Shown one piece after another: positions 37,527 through 48,104 of a DNA stretch of 64,000 bases; positions within the stretch are counted from its first letter, which is position 1, and each line of letters opens with the position of its first letter. Where the stretch lies: positions 91,735,420 to 91,799,419 of the forward strand of contig NC_079488.1 in NCBI RefSeq assembly GCF_020520425.1, in the 5' to 3' direction. The position numbers and the translations under genes are program-made. The notes beneath the pieces were generated by a model. It was not told the origin of the DNA. It saw only the letters and a list, made by a program, of their open reading frames with translations, and did not search any database. Origin of the DNA: Spinacia oleracea. Its lineage: Eukaryota; Streptophyta; Magnoliopsida; Caryophyllales; Amaranthaceae.

Positions 37527-40007
37527 TTTTTTTTTATTCAAAGGAGGACAAAGCCCAAATAAACAGAAAAGAAGCAACACTAAGCAAAAAAAAGAAACTA
37601 CTGAGGGACAAGCCGTGGCAGAGCCACACCCCTGCTATCCTCTTCTAAGATACGGTTCAATTCTAAAGGTACAGATTGTAAAATATGAAGCCTAAGGCTT
37701 TGAGCGACTCCATGATTGGCAAGCCAATCCGCCGCGCGATTCCCTTCGCGGTAAATGTGGATCACCTTCACTGTCCAACGAGCATCATTGAGCATTTTTT
37801 TGCAATAATTAATATGGGGAGTGTATTCTCCATGAGTAGCTTCATCTCCTTGCAGTACTTGGACACATGAGAGACTATCAAGTTGAACCTCCAGTTTGCT
37901 CACATTCAAGTTTTGGGCCAGCTCAAGCCCCATGATAAGAGCCATCATTTCTGCTCTGAATGCTGTACAATGGCCATAGTTTGCAGCCAAGCCTGAGATG
38001 AACTTCCCCTCACTGTCACGAATTAACGCCCCTCCTCCACCTGGGCCCGAAGCACCCTTAGCAGCTCCATCACTGTTTAGCACATACACCCCTGCAGGTG
38101 GGGGGTTCCAACGAATAAAGGCCTGTACTCTTGCTGAGTTCGTACCATTCTGCTGAACTGTAACATCAGTGAGGCTTCTAATTGTCTCATCCACTCTGAC
38201 TTTCAAAAAACCAGCAATATCTATTGGAATATCTTGATTGCGATTAAAGACAAAGCAATTTCTCCATTTCCATATCCACCAGATTGTCACTCCAAATGAT
38301 GTAGGCCAACTCTCATCACTCGAATTTGCAGCACCTCTGAGGTTTACAGTGAGCCAGTCTCTCAGGGGGAGCTGAAAGAACTGCAGGTGTAGGGCGAGTC
38401 CACCTATTTTCCTCCATACCATTCTTGCATCAGGGCAGTCACGTAGAGTATGGAGCGTTGATTCCTCGCTTTCATCACATATATGGCATTTTGGGTTGTC
38501 TGACATTCTTCTTTTGAATCTGTTCAGGTTACAAAGTATCCTGTCGTGGCAGGATAGCCACAGGAACGCCCGTATCCTTTGTTGTACAGGAGCTTTCCAC
38601 ATAGCCTCCCAACAAACATCATCTATGTTGTCCTCCTCATGTCTCATGATGCATAAGGCTGATTTTATAGAAAATTTACCATGAGAGTTTCCTTTCTAGT
38701 AAACCAGATCCCCAACTTCACTATCCATTCTCAACTCATGTGATTGGATGAGCTTTAATGTGTCAGAGTGTAGGTATGGCGCAAACACCTCCCAACGCCA
38801 CCCATGATTAATTTCCCACATCTCAGCAACCGTAGCACCAGCAATACTCAAAGGGATTGGTTCTGTTGCGAGGTCACTCAAAGGTTGATTAGTAACCCAC
38901 TTGTGATCCCAAAAGAGGGTTTGGGAGCCATTGCCCACTTCCATGCGCATACCCTCACATAGAAGCTTGGCATTATCTGTTATACCACGCCACACATTTG
39001 ACATCCCCGTCTTGGGTTCAAACATATCGATATCACATCTCCCTTTACAATACTTGGCTCTAATAACCATGACCATAATGTGTTTGGTTCCGAAAGAACC
39101 CTCCACCCGAGCTTAGACAGGAAGGCAGAATTGGCTTGTCGGGCCGACCTCAGCCCTACTCCCCCATGGTTTCTTGGTTTCTGAAGAGTTTCCCACGCAA
39201 GTAAATGAGTAGCTCTTTTTTCCTCATTACCCCCCCACACAAACCTCCTTGTTTTTCTGTCAATATCATCACAGATTGTGCGAGGTATCTTAGCCGTTTG
39301 CATAGAGTAGCAAGCAATGGTTGACAAAGTAGATTTTGCCAAAGTGATCCGGCCCGCAAGAGAAAGGTATTTTGTCTTCCAACCTGAGAGTCGCCGATCG
39401 ATTTTCTCACAAAGATGGCCAAACGTTTCCCTGGTCACTCGGCTAGTCAGTGATGGCATCCCCAAATACATACCAAGGTCAGTAGTAGCTTCCATTCCCA
39501 GACATGAGCTAATTTCCAGTTGCTTTGAATCACTGACATTGTTGGAGAAATAGACTCGTGATTTGGGGAGGCTAACTTTTTGGCCAGGCGCACCACAGAA
39601 CCTTTCCAAGCAGTGCTTAATTACATGGGCTTGTTCACAATTAGCCTCAGCAAATAATACAATATCATCGGCAAAGAACAAATTCGACAGGAGGGGACCA
39701 TTACGACTCGCACGAATTGGCTGCCAAGTTTTAGCTACAATGGCTTCCTCAATAACTTGGTAGAAGCGTTCCATACACATCACAAACAAGTAGGGGGAGA
39801 GGGGATCTAGCTCCTTGTCGAATCCCCCTACTAGGCTTGAATTTTTGTGACGGATCTCCATTCCATAAGACTTGAAGGGAAGAAGTAGTCACACACTCCA
39901 TAATTATATTGACTAACAACAAGGGTAAGTTCATTTGTAATAGAGTGCCTCGAATGAAGGACCACCTCAGCCGATCATAAGCTTTTTCGAAGTCTATTTT
40001 TATGGCC
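37527..40007 (-). mobile_element. 5'-truncated LINE (L1-type with RNase H), inactive
   Basis: The insert is bounded by a perfect 13-bp duplication, ATGAAACGGATGT, at 37514-37526 and 40008-40020. On the minus strand it starts inside the reverse transcriptase (KIDFEKAYDRL, RGIRQG), continues with the catalytic FADDIVLF, a KTKYLSLAGRITLAKSTLS region and a zinc-knuckle zf-RVT domain (CHICDESEESTLHTLRDC), and ends with an RNase H domain (NSDGAAKG, FRAEMMAL, DSLSCVQVL, REGNRAADWLANHG). It finishes in a short A-rich tail at 37527-37540. Frameshifts near 39850 and 39100 and a stop at 38696-38698 break the frame. All features fit target-primed insertion of a truncated copy. The endonuclease part is absent. 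Confidence 0.93.
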
Positions 40008-40020
40008 ATGAAACGGATGT

Positions 40021-42092
40021 AATATTTCTTCGAACTATGTGCTTTGACAATTGTTAAAATTAGTTTGGGATGAAATACGCAAGTTTTTAATAAATCCGTC
40101 TCACTTATGACTTGAGACGGAGTTGATAGGCAGGTGCGCAGCCCAGAATAAGATGAAAGGATAATATTAGTGACATTATCTAAAGTAAGAAAAGTTGTTA
40201 CGGTCAAAGCTAGATATATTGTCCTTTTGTTAGCCTTAGCTCTTTTTTTTGTTTTTTTGGAAGGATGGTTAGCTTGAGCTTATAAAACGGCTCTTTGCGA
40301 CTTGGTGCTGACGGACAGCTATTAAAAAAGCGTAGAGGCCGTTTGGAATGAGCTACATCGTATGTCGCACTCAATAAAGGGCTTAAAGTTCCGCGTGATT
40401 CCTGGAAACCCCTAATCACTGAGGTTATAAACATAATTAGTTTTATGACACACGAAATAATAACAAACTAGCTTTAGGCCCGACGATTCCCGGGTCACTA
40501 CATTAATAACATTTACATTTACTAACCTTTTATTTATAATGATAAAATGAAATATGTAATACCTTATTGGTAAAAGGTTGTTTAAAGGTCAAGGGTTCAA
40601 ACTTTATCACAAACCATATTTAACATTTATTCAATGTCTATGAAGATTACATGTAGCAAATCGTGCAACTAGATGAGCTACAATGTTACATACCCATCTA
40701 ATATGAGAAATATTAAAATACTCGAAAATATCCAATATCATTATAAATAAGATGAATTGGAGTAAGCTCGCATTTGCCTCAGTTAATCACATCAACCACA
40801 TGATCACATTCCACAACATATTCAATCGTAACCAAGCCTCCTAGTCATATGAAGGGTATACGCAATCTCGGGCGTAGTGGCATGGATCTTCCTTTTTGTG
40901 GTAGAGAAGATTCATAAATGATGGTTTTCTATGAGTCCCAAACACCCAAACACATCGCAATGTCTAGGGATTCACACAAGTAATAAATAATTGTGATTTC
41001 ACTTGACTCAATCCTACGACATTGCAATGAATATAGTAGAAAAGGAATAAGTAAGGGATAGAATTCTCGGGGATCAGACGTTTTCTATATTATTTATAAA
41101 CATGTAACTAGTAGTACACTTCACTTCAAATAAACAATCGTGATTGGGGGTTGTTCGCACAACTTGTCGCTAATTGCACAAAGTGGGTAATATATACTAA
41201 GGGATAAGACTAGGAAGATGGATTCCTCCTATTATAGCTATGATAAATGAAAGTCTCTCTTATACTATACTCCACTCATACATGAACACAAAGCTATTTA
41301 CTTGTTAATCTAGGGGGCATTGGGTACTACCTCAAAGAATTCCCACCTATGGTCACGATGTGGTTCGATCAAAGAATCTAGAGTTTTGTTTCCGATTTCC
41401 TATCTAAGTTCCAGCCGATGGTCACGGTTACACAAAAATAAATAGAAATGAGGCTCAACACACACTATAGCCACTTTCCTAGGATCCACACGAAGAACGA
41501 GCGCTTTCCCTTGTTAAATTTTCATATTCAACTTTCAAAATTAATATTCAAGGATGTTTAAATGAGACAACCTCTCTTTAAACTAGAACTTTTTAATATT
41601 TGGAGCATATAAAAGTTAAGATTTTTCATGCTTGAATCATTTTTCCTTTTAAACATTAAGTCACGTAATTTCAAGTTCTAAATTCAAGTTCTACATTTCA
41701 AGTACAATTTTAATTTTTAGTTCAAAATAGATGATACTTTAAAGCGAGCAACCTAACTTTAAAGTTAGATTATCATACAATTTTGAAGCATTCAAGGAAA
41801 ATATCGATGTTATACTTGAATATTCTTTTTCTTTTAAATTTAAAGTCCCCAAATTAGCACTTTTCATTCCCTTGTACAATTTCGATTATTTATGCTTTAA
41901 CATGGTTATTTAATTGCTTTATTTCAATTCTGCACTTACAATCCATTTGGTGTATGATTATGCACTTCTCTACTATTTATGATGTTTGCTTATGCTTCCT
42001 TTCACCACTATTTTCCATGCTAAATACAAGACATACAAAAATCATCACGGCTAATAAGATAACTTTGGACAATCGGACTAGATTCTCATTAA
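40021..42092. other. Intergenic sequence, transposon debris
   Basis: This is non-coding DNA. It includes a Helitron 3' fragment (minus strand, about 40468-40660, with CTAG, a GGCCCGACGATTCCCGGG hairpin-like end and a body matching 36150-36427). A GTTCCGCGTGATTCCTGGAA block near 40390 resembles blocks at 55831 and 57106. From 40700 to 42090 I see nothing recognisable. Confidence 0.55.
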
Positions 42093-42405
42093 TCTCTATT
42101 ATATAAGCCAAGAGCTGAGGTTAAATAGGTAAATTAACTTTTCGTGTCCCCAAACTAAATGACGAAAATACCCTGATTTGTTGTTTATCGGGCCTCGCCG
42201 AGCCTTTGTTTTTAGGGTTAGATTTCGTTTATGTCCATCTCTCTCCTCTCATCCGCCTCTCTCTCCTCTCACTTTTCTCTCTCCTCTCACTTTCGTTTCT
42301 CGGTGCTTTTGCTGAGGAGAGTTGAGCCTCTTTCCCCCCTCTCACTTTTCTCTCTCCTCTCACCTTCGTTTTTCTAGGGCTACACTTCCTCGCCATCGTC
42401 CCTCA

Positions 42406-43297
42406 TCAATGGCGACTCTGAGGTCAATCGGAGGGAAATGCAGAGCTCTATTGGCGGCAGCAATTCCTTCACCACCGCGTCAACGACCGCTACTGGTGCT
42501 GCAAAAAGAACGAAGCCTCCTTTTTCCGCTGCTTCTGGTAACAATAATAGAGGTATTTTGGTCTCTCCCACCCTCAGCGACTTGGAACTACATCAAGATT
42601 CACAATCTTCAGGTATTTCCCCCCCTCTTTGGTTAAACTTATTTTTAGGGTTTTAGGTCCTTTGCATTTGACGCATTTTGGTTAAATTTTCCTCTGATAT
42701 GCACTTCAACATATGATGGTCAAGATAAGCTAAGAACAAGTAAAGATATAAACTTTTAATTTCAAAATGTTGAAGAATGGGTTGGCAACTTTGCAATGTG
42801 ACCTTCGTTTCTTTATTCACTTTACTTTTGTAAGCGAGTTTCAATTATTATTAATTTTAGAAATTTTAAATTTTATTTGGAGTTTTCAAATTATCAAGTG
42901 TAGTTTTGAAGATATACATAGTTTTTTTTTGGTGTTTTTTATGGTGAGCATGAGTATGTCTTTGTCACACAATTTTGGTCCTATCAATAATTCAAGGAAA
43001 TGGAATTCTTGATTAAATGCACTTGATTACTGAGGGTAATTTCTCTCTCCAAAAACCCCGATTTCAAAACCCTAATTTGACGTTTCCCGTCACTAAATTT
43101 TCTCATTCTTGATGTTTCAGGTGTTTCATTCGACCTATCAGATAAAGAGCTTTTCTACATCGAAGAGTGGTAGGTCTTTGATCGAGTTTTCCGGAGATGT
43201 GTTATACGGGGGAGGTGGTGCAGGGACCGGTGGAGGGATGACGGGGAAGGCGAGTTTCCGACAAAAACAGCAACAATAACAGCAGCAACAATCGCGG
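42406..43297 (+). pseudogene. Unrecognised gene-like segment inside the Helitron
   Basis: A CT-rich leader-like region (42230-42400) is followed by an ATG at 42410. An open stretch, in another frame, reads SNSFTTASTTATGAAKRTKP and then TLSDLELHQDSQSS, up to a possible donor near 42611. A further exon-like stretch lies at about 43120-43297, with ELFYIEEW in one frame and EFSGDVLYGGGGAGTGGGMT in another, ending at a GTGAGT donor. Frames do not join cleanly. This looks like a captured gene start, but I cannot name it. Confidence 0.4.
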
Positions 43298-44180
43298 TGA
43301 GTTACATTTGATTTAATTTTACCAATTTGTTTTTACTAATTTAATTTTACCAATTTGGGAATTTTTTTGTCATGGGATTTGACAGTTGGTTGGTATTTTG
43401 GTTGAAATAGTACTTTCTTTGATCAAAAACAAAAAATTGAATAGTACTCCAATATAAGGCTAGATATTGGTATTGATTTTGGTTTAAATAGCACTCCAAT
43501 ACATGGCTGTAAAAATTATCGATCGAGCTGTAAAAATTACACAATGTTGTTTGCAATAGTTATTATCTAGATCGATTGATTTCTGGGAATATTTGTTGTT
43601 TTGATGCTTTATATGATTCTTTGTTTATTTTCCTGTGAGTCAGATTCTATGTTCTGTCTGCATTTTTCGTTGATCTTTTTAGCATTTTACGTTGAAATTG
43701 AATCTGGGCATGTTTGTTTTGGTGTTTTTGATCAGTAATCATAATCTGGTGTAAGTTTATGACAAATGCGTTCGTCTGAATTTTGTAGAAATATTTGAAG
43801 GTCGAAATGGTGAACCACGTCTGTTTGTTTTAGTTACTGTTTGTTGTAGTTACTGTTTAATTGTTTTATGTTGGTAATTAGATTATTTCGAATGTTTGGA
43901 GCTAGGTTAATTGATATAGCAGCTTTCTGATAACTTCTCTCTGGTTCTCAGCTCACACCAGGTTAAACTCAAGAGAGCATTGGAAAAGAGCTCAGCAAAT
44001 GGAGCATTAAGATACAATCAGATCAGATCCAAGTGCTCAGCAAATGCAAAAAAGTGAAAATGAGATAATCAATCCAAGTGCTCAGCAAATTTATGTCAAC
44101 AGTGATTCAGTGAATAACTATTACGATTCCTTTGTTGCTGAGTTCGTCGGATTAGTGTTGATTCATTAGTTAATAGACTC

Positions 44181-44257
44181 CATGTTCGGTGACTGGCCTT
44201 CACACGACCCTCACAACTTCAGCCAACTCCGCCCTTCTGATCCTGCAAATCCGTCCG
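44181..44257 (+). pseudogene. Captured first exon of DDA1 (DET1- and DDB1-associated protein 1)
   Basis: The open segment starts with an ATG at 44181 and reads [20 protein letters not shown] then PANPS, ending at a GTAAGT donor. Plant DDA1 proteins, substrate adaptors of the CUL4-DDB1 ligase, begin with nearly this sequence. Only this exon and some downstream intron are present. The rest of the protein (the TYRPTH region and beyond) is missing, so it is a fragment carried by the Helitron and not a working gene. The assignment is from recognised sequence. Confidence 0.75.
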
Positions 44258-45446
44258 TAAGTTACCCGCTTCATCTTTCAATGTCGTCGTTTTTTATTGA
44301 TTGTTCTTATTTTCGTTAAAAATGGAGTTAATCTGATCTGGGTTCTGCAATAATTTGATTATTGAGTGATGGGAATTTGCCTAATGTGGGATAATTGAAG
44401 TTGTCGTGAATTTATTTGTTTAAATTCGTGTGGAATTTTACTGGATTTTAGTCAAGTGAAGGTTTCGTACAAACGGGTGACTCAATTTTTTGTTCAAATT
44501 TAGGAAATTCATGGGTAATTGAAATTATGTGTCCTCGAATTCAATTAGAATTAGTTCGTTTTAGTTAAGCGAAGGTTTTGCACCATTGGGTGACTCAATG
44601 CAAATTTTGGAATTTAATGAATAACTATGAGCTCTTATTTCCGTCAAACATGGAGTAATTATGCAGTTTTGATTTTAATTTTAATTTTAATTTTAGTTCT
44701 ATTTCAAATTGCAGTTTTTATTTATCTCAAATTGCAGTTTTGAAACTGAATAGCTTTACAAATAATAAGTACGAGTACAGATGCTATTTGAGAAGTCTGA
44801 TCGCGAGGAAGTCTACCCCTCATATCTTACCATAGAGGCCATCTTAAAGTAGTTGTCTCAATTCTCCAGTAATATTCGGACGGTGAGCTAAGATAATGAT
44901 AGGCATAATATGGAGTTACAAACACGCGTTCACTCTTCACCTCAATTGTGCATGTATATGGTGACCAGAAAAAGGAATGTGAAACTTGCAGTATGCTAGA
45001 AGGACAAAGCTAAGGGATTTAACACAGTTCTCCTACTACTAACTATTAGCACAGCTGCTGAATTTGGAGTTTTTTTAATTAATTAAATTAGTTTGATTTT
45101 AATTTTGCCAAGAATTAATTAAATTAATCAAAGGTGGTTGAGTGGGTAAGCTGGTTTGTGTTGGTTAACTTTATTTCTTATGGTATGACTGTATGAAAAT
45201 TTAGATTTTAGATGTTTCTTTTTGTTTTTACGGGTTTAGATACTTGGATTCATAGGTACATCATGGGTTGTAAAGGTTTTGTGAGTGATTGCCGCTTGGA
45301 CTAAAAGGAGTATGGAATTTAGCGGGTCGTTTGGACCGGGTATAAGCTGTTAATGTAACATGGTCAATGGATGTTGCTGCGCTAGAGAATTCTGATATAG
45401 ATCTAGGAAGAAAAACTAAATTGCTTTTTATGTCATGTTATTGCAG

Positions 45447-45654
45447 ATACTGAGAAGTTCTATGGAGAAGTTCGGGAAGATATACGGGCTAGATACAATA
45501 AAACCTTTGGCTGGTCTCTCAAAGCAAGAATGATGGGAATGAAGCTGCTAGGATCTTTGTTGAAGAGACTGGAATAAGTGACTCTCGAAATCACAGAAAG
45601 GGAGGCAATGCTGGAGAGTGGAGACCATGTTTCCAACAAGTGAGCTAATGTCAG
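45447..45654 (+). pseudogene. Captured fragment of a GPP-type HAD phosphatase
   Basis: After an ATTGCAG acceptor the sequence reads TEKFYGEVREDIRARYNKTF, then GWSLKARMMG, NEAARIFVEETGISDS and, in shifted frames, ITEREAMLE and TMFPTSELM, before a GTATGC donor. This matches the part of plant glycerol-3-phosphate phosphatase (GPP1/GPP2, HAD superfamily) that follows the catalytic DMDGLLLDT motif, which itself is not present. Small indels break the frame. It lies inside the Helitron. Confidence 0.8.
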
Positions 45655-46436
45655 GTATGCTTATCTCATGTATTAATTTGTCTTTGTTTTTATTTTTCTT
45701 CTCTTTCAAAGATCGAACATTCTCCTGTTTTGTGAGTGATTGCCGCTTGGACTAAAAGGAGTAGGGAATTTAGCGGGGTCGTTTGGACCGGGTTTGTGTC
45801 AGGTCAACTTCTGAAAAATTGTTTGAGTATATTTTGGAGTCACATTGGCCTGATTTGGATCATTTCACATGCGAATCTGTTGTCAATGAGTTTTTTTATG
45901 ATAAAATAATTGTTATTAGACACGTTGATTGTGGTCAGTTTGGGTCAATTCGGATCAAGGGAAAGAGTTTGGGTTTCAGATCAGGTATTTGATACGAGTC
46001 AATTGTCAGGTCCATTGCTGGTGGCTCTTGAGTTTGGGTTTAAGCTCAACACATACCCTGCTATCAAGGAGGGAGCGTGTGGACTGAGTATGGTGGTTAG
46101 GGATGGTGTGGGTGACGTACAAATATCTCCTGCGCTCCGCAAGCTCGCTAATTGGCTGGCTGATATGGCTGAAGCACAAACTCTGAAATTTGGCATGCAG
46201 TATGCATTCGATGATATTAGCTTTAAAATGTAACCTTGATGTACTATTTATCATATAATAGAGTTTTACTGTAAAAAAAAAAAAAAGACCAACTTTGATG
46301 TACTTCTTTTGTAACATTTTTTATAAGTTGTTTGAATTGGTTTTTGATAAACTTCCAGGTAACATTGCATTATGTTTGCTTTAGGGGATCAAATTTTCTT
46401 TTTTTGTTCGCACGCATCGCGTGCATATAAGACTAG

Positions 46437-47720
46437 TATTGACTAATTAGAAGTGATCACTTTACTAGAATACAATGTTCTAACTTCAAATGCATGCTCA
46501 CCGGCCCAAACTAAATTCATGCTAGGATTATTTGCACGAAAAGAGTCTTGTATTGAATTTACTTATGCCTTAGCCGAATCGAAATAACCGTTTCATTCCC
46601 GAACTCGAATCTCTAATCGGTTTCAATTCAAATTATTTATCCGCGAGTCATATAATCTTTCTAAAAGGACCGTAAATAGTTTGGTGATGACTCTTTCAAG
46701 GAAAAATGTTCGAAGCCGTAGGGGCCTTTCAAATTTCTATTTCGATTTTCTAATATTCATAGGTAAAATACCATTAATCATAAATTTTGAAGTTGGCTCC
46801 CATTGACGGTGGGATTGTAAGAAATCAAGTCAAGTCTTAAATTCACGGTCCTTGCTAAATTAGCCCGAATTTGACGCGTTTAATAACTTACCAAAACTTT
46901 TTGCTAAACCGTTAAAAATCACATATGAAAGACGTTTTCAAAAACTTAGCCGGAAATGTACCCCAACAGAGGGAGTGGTACTTTTTATCCTACATCTATT
47001 GATCACGCATTATTTGTAGGGTCAAATATTTTCAATTTAAGCCTCTTTTTTTTGTCAATTTTCATTGGGAAAACATGTGACGATGATCTTAAAAGAAGTG
47101 TATTTTAGATTTTATTTTTTATTTTTTTACTATGTAAGAGAAGAGACCCTATTGAGCCATCACCTATCATAGGATTAGTCAGCTCACCTAAGAAAGTTTT
47201 CATTTGAGCCACTTTCAAGCATTTCATGACCGATGAGACTCGACCATGTGAAAAGTAAATTTCCCACCAACTTGTGTTGGTTTTTTTCCAGATTTAATGT
47301 AAAAAATTAATTGATGATGTATAATGTTGTTCAATAAACATGTACATACGAGTGTGACTCATACTATTCTTTTAGGTTACTTACGAAATTGCTTATATTA
47401 TGAAGGTGCAAGGAGACAGGGAAAGACGAAGAAGATATGTTTATATATGGTGTTGGATGGAGCATCATACATACGGTGTTTCAAACAAATACCGATAAAA
47501 TCTTTATTGTTTTCGGAGTATTAAGATGCAAAAACAATAACATTAGCATTAACAATTTGATAAGTTTAATCGGAATTCAATCCGGATGTCGAATTAACAA
47601 GATTTAGGCAGAGTATAAAAAGCGATCGAACAAAGATAAATACATAATCACAGCCCATATAATGACTACAAAATTAAATTACCCTATTGAATAAATAAGA
47701 AAAGAATTTTGGAATATCAA
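46437..47720. other. Intergenic sequence between the Helitron and NPF copy B
   Basis: This is non-coding AT-rich DNA with no recognisable element ends, RNA genes or protein motifs. Short open frames, such as one starting at 47324, have no family signature. Confidence 0.55.
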
Positions 47721-48104
47721 CTTTATTTCATTTCATATATAGTACAATATTTGATACAAAATCTGACGGGCGAAGACACCGTCATTTGATTAAATTACAA
47801 AATCCGTTTTGTTTAATTAAATAATTATACATGATTGTGAAACTTTGTGATCATTTCTTCAAGAGTGAAGTGCATGGCTAATATGTAGCTACAAAATCGG
47901 GAATGAAGTTACCCGGCCTATATATTGCCGTTAGTAAAGCACCCTATATATTATATAGTTGGTTTACTAAGGACAACCTGGTGACTTCATACCCGGTTAG
48001 TAAGTTGAATGCTAGTCATTTAAACTTTAATGTTTACCGAGAAGAAAGTCATTTCACTTAGGATATGATATGATGTATAACATAAAATCAAAATTGAAGT
48101 TCTT
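47721..48104 (-). terminator. 3' region of NPF copy B
   Basis: This is downstream sequence of copy B on the minus strand. An AATAAA hexamer, read on the minus strand, lies at 47723-47728, about 380 bases past the stop codon. It may mark the poly(A) signal, but this is positional inference only. Confidence 0.35.

Larger units (their letters stand above)
42093..46436 (+). mobile_element. Non-autonomous Helitron carrying host gene fragments
   Basis: The 5' end is TCTCTATTATATAAGCCAAG directly after an A. The 3' end is a perfect 6-bp stem hairpin (GCACGC ATC GCGTGC at 46410-46424), a 12-base segment and terminal CTAG at 46433-46436, followed by T. This is a textbook Helitron structure of 4.3 kb. 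No Rep/helicase is encoded. Inside are pieces of host genes with intron borders: a leader-like segment from 42230, an exon-like stretch near 43120-43300, DDA1 exon 1 at 44181 and a GPP phosphatase exon at 45447. A direct repeat of about 65 bp (45277-45341 and 45728-45795) lies inside. Confidence 0.85.

Noticed and set aside
40210-40434. 74-residue minus-strand open frame
   Set aside because: It has no recognisable domain and lies in repetitive debris. The basic, lysine-rich tail comes from a T-rich tract.
44181-44257. A functional DDA1 gene
   Set aside because: Only the first exon is present, and it sits within Helitron borders. The conserved remainder is absent.
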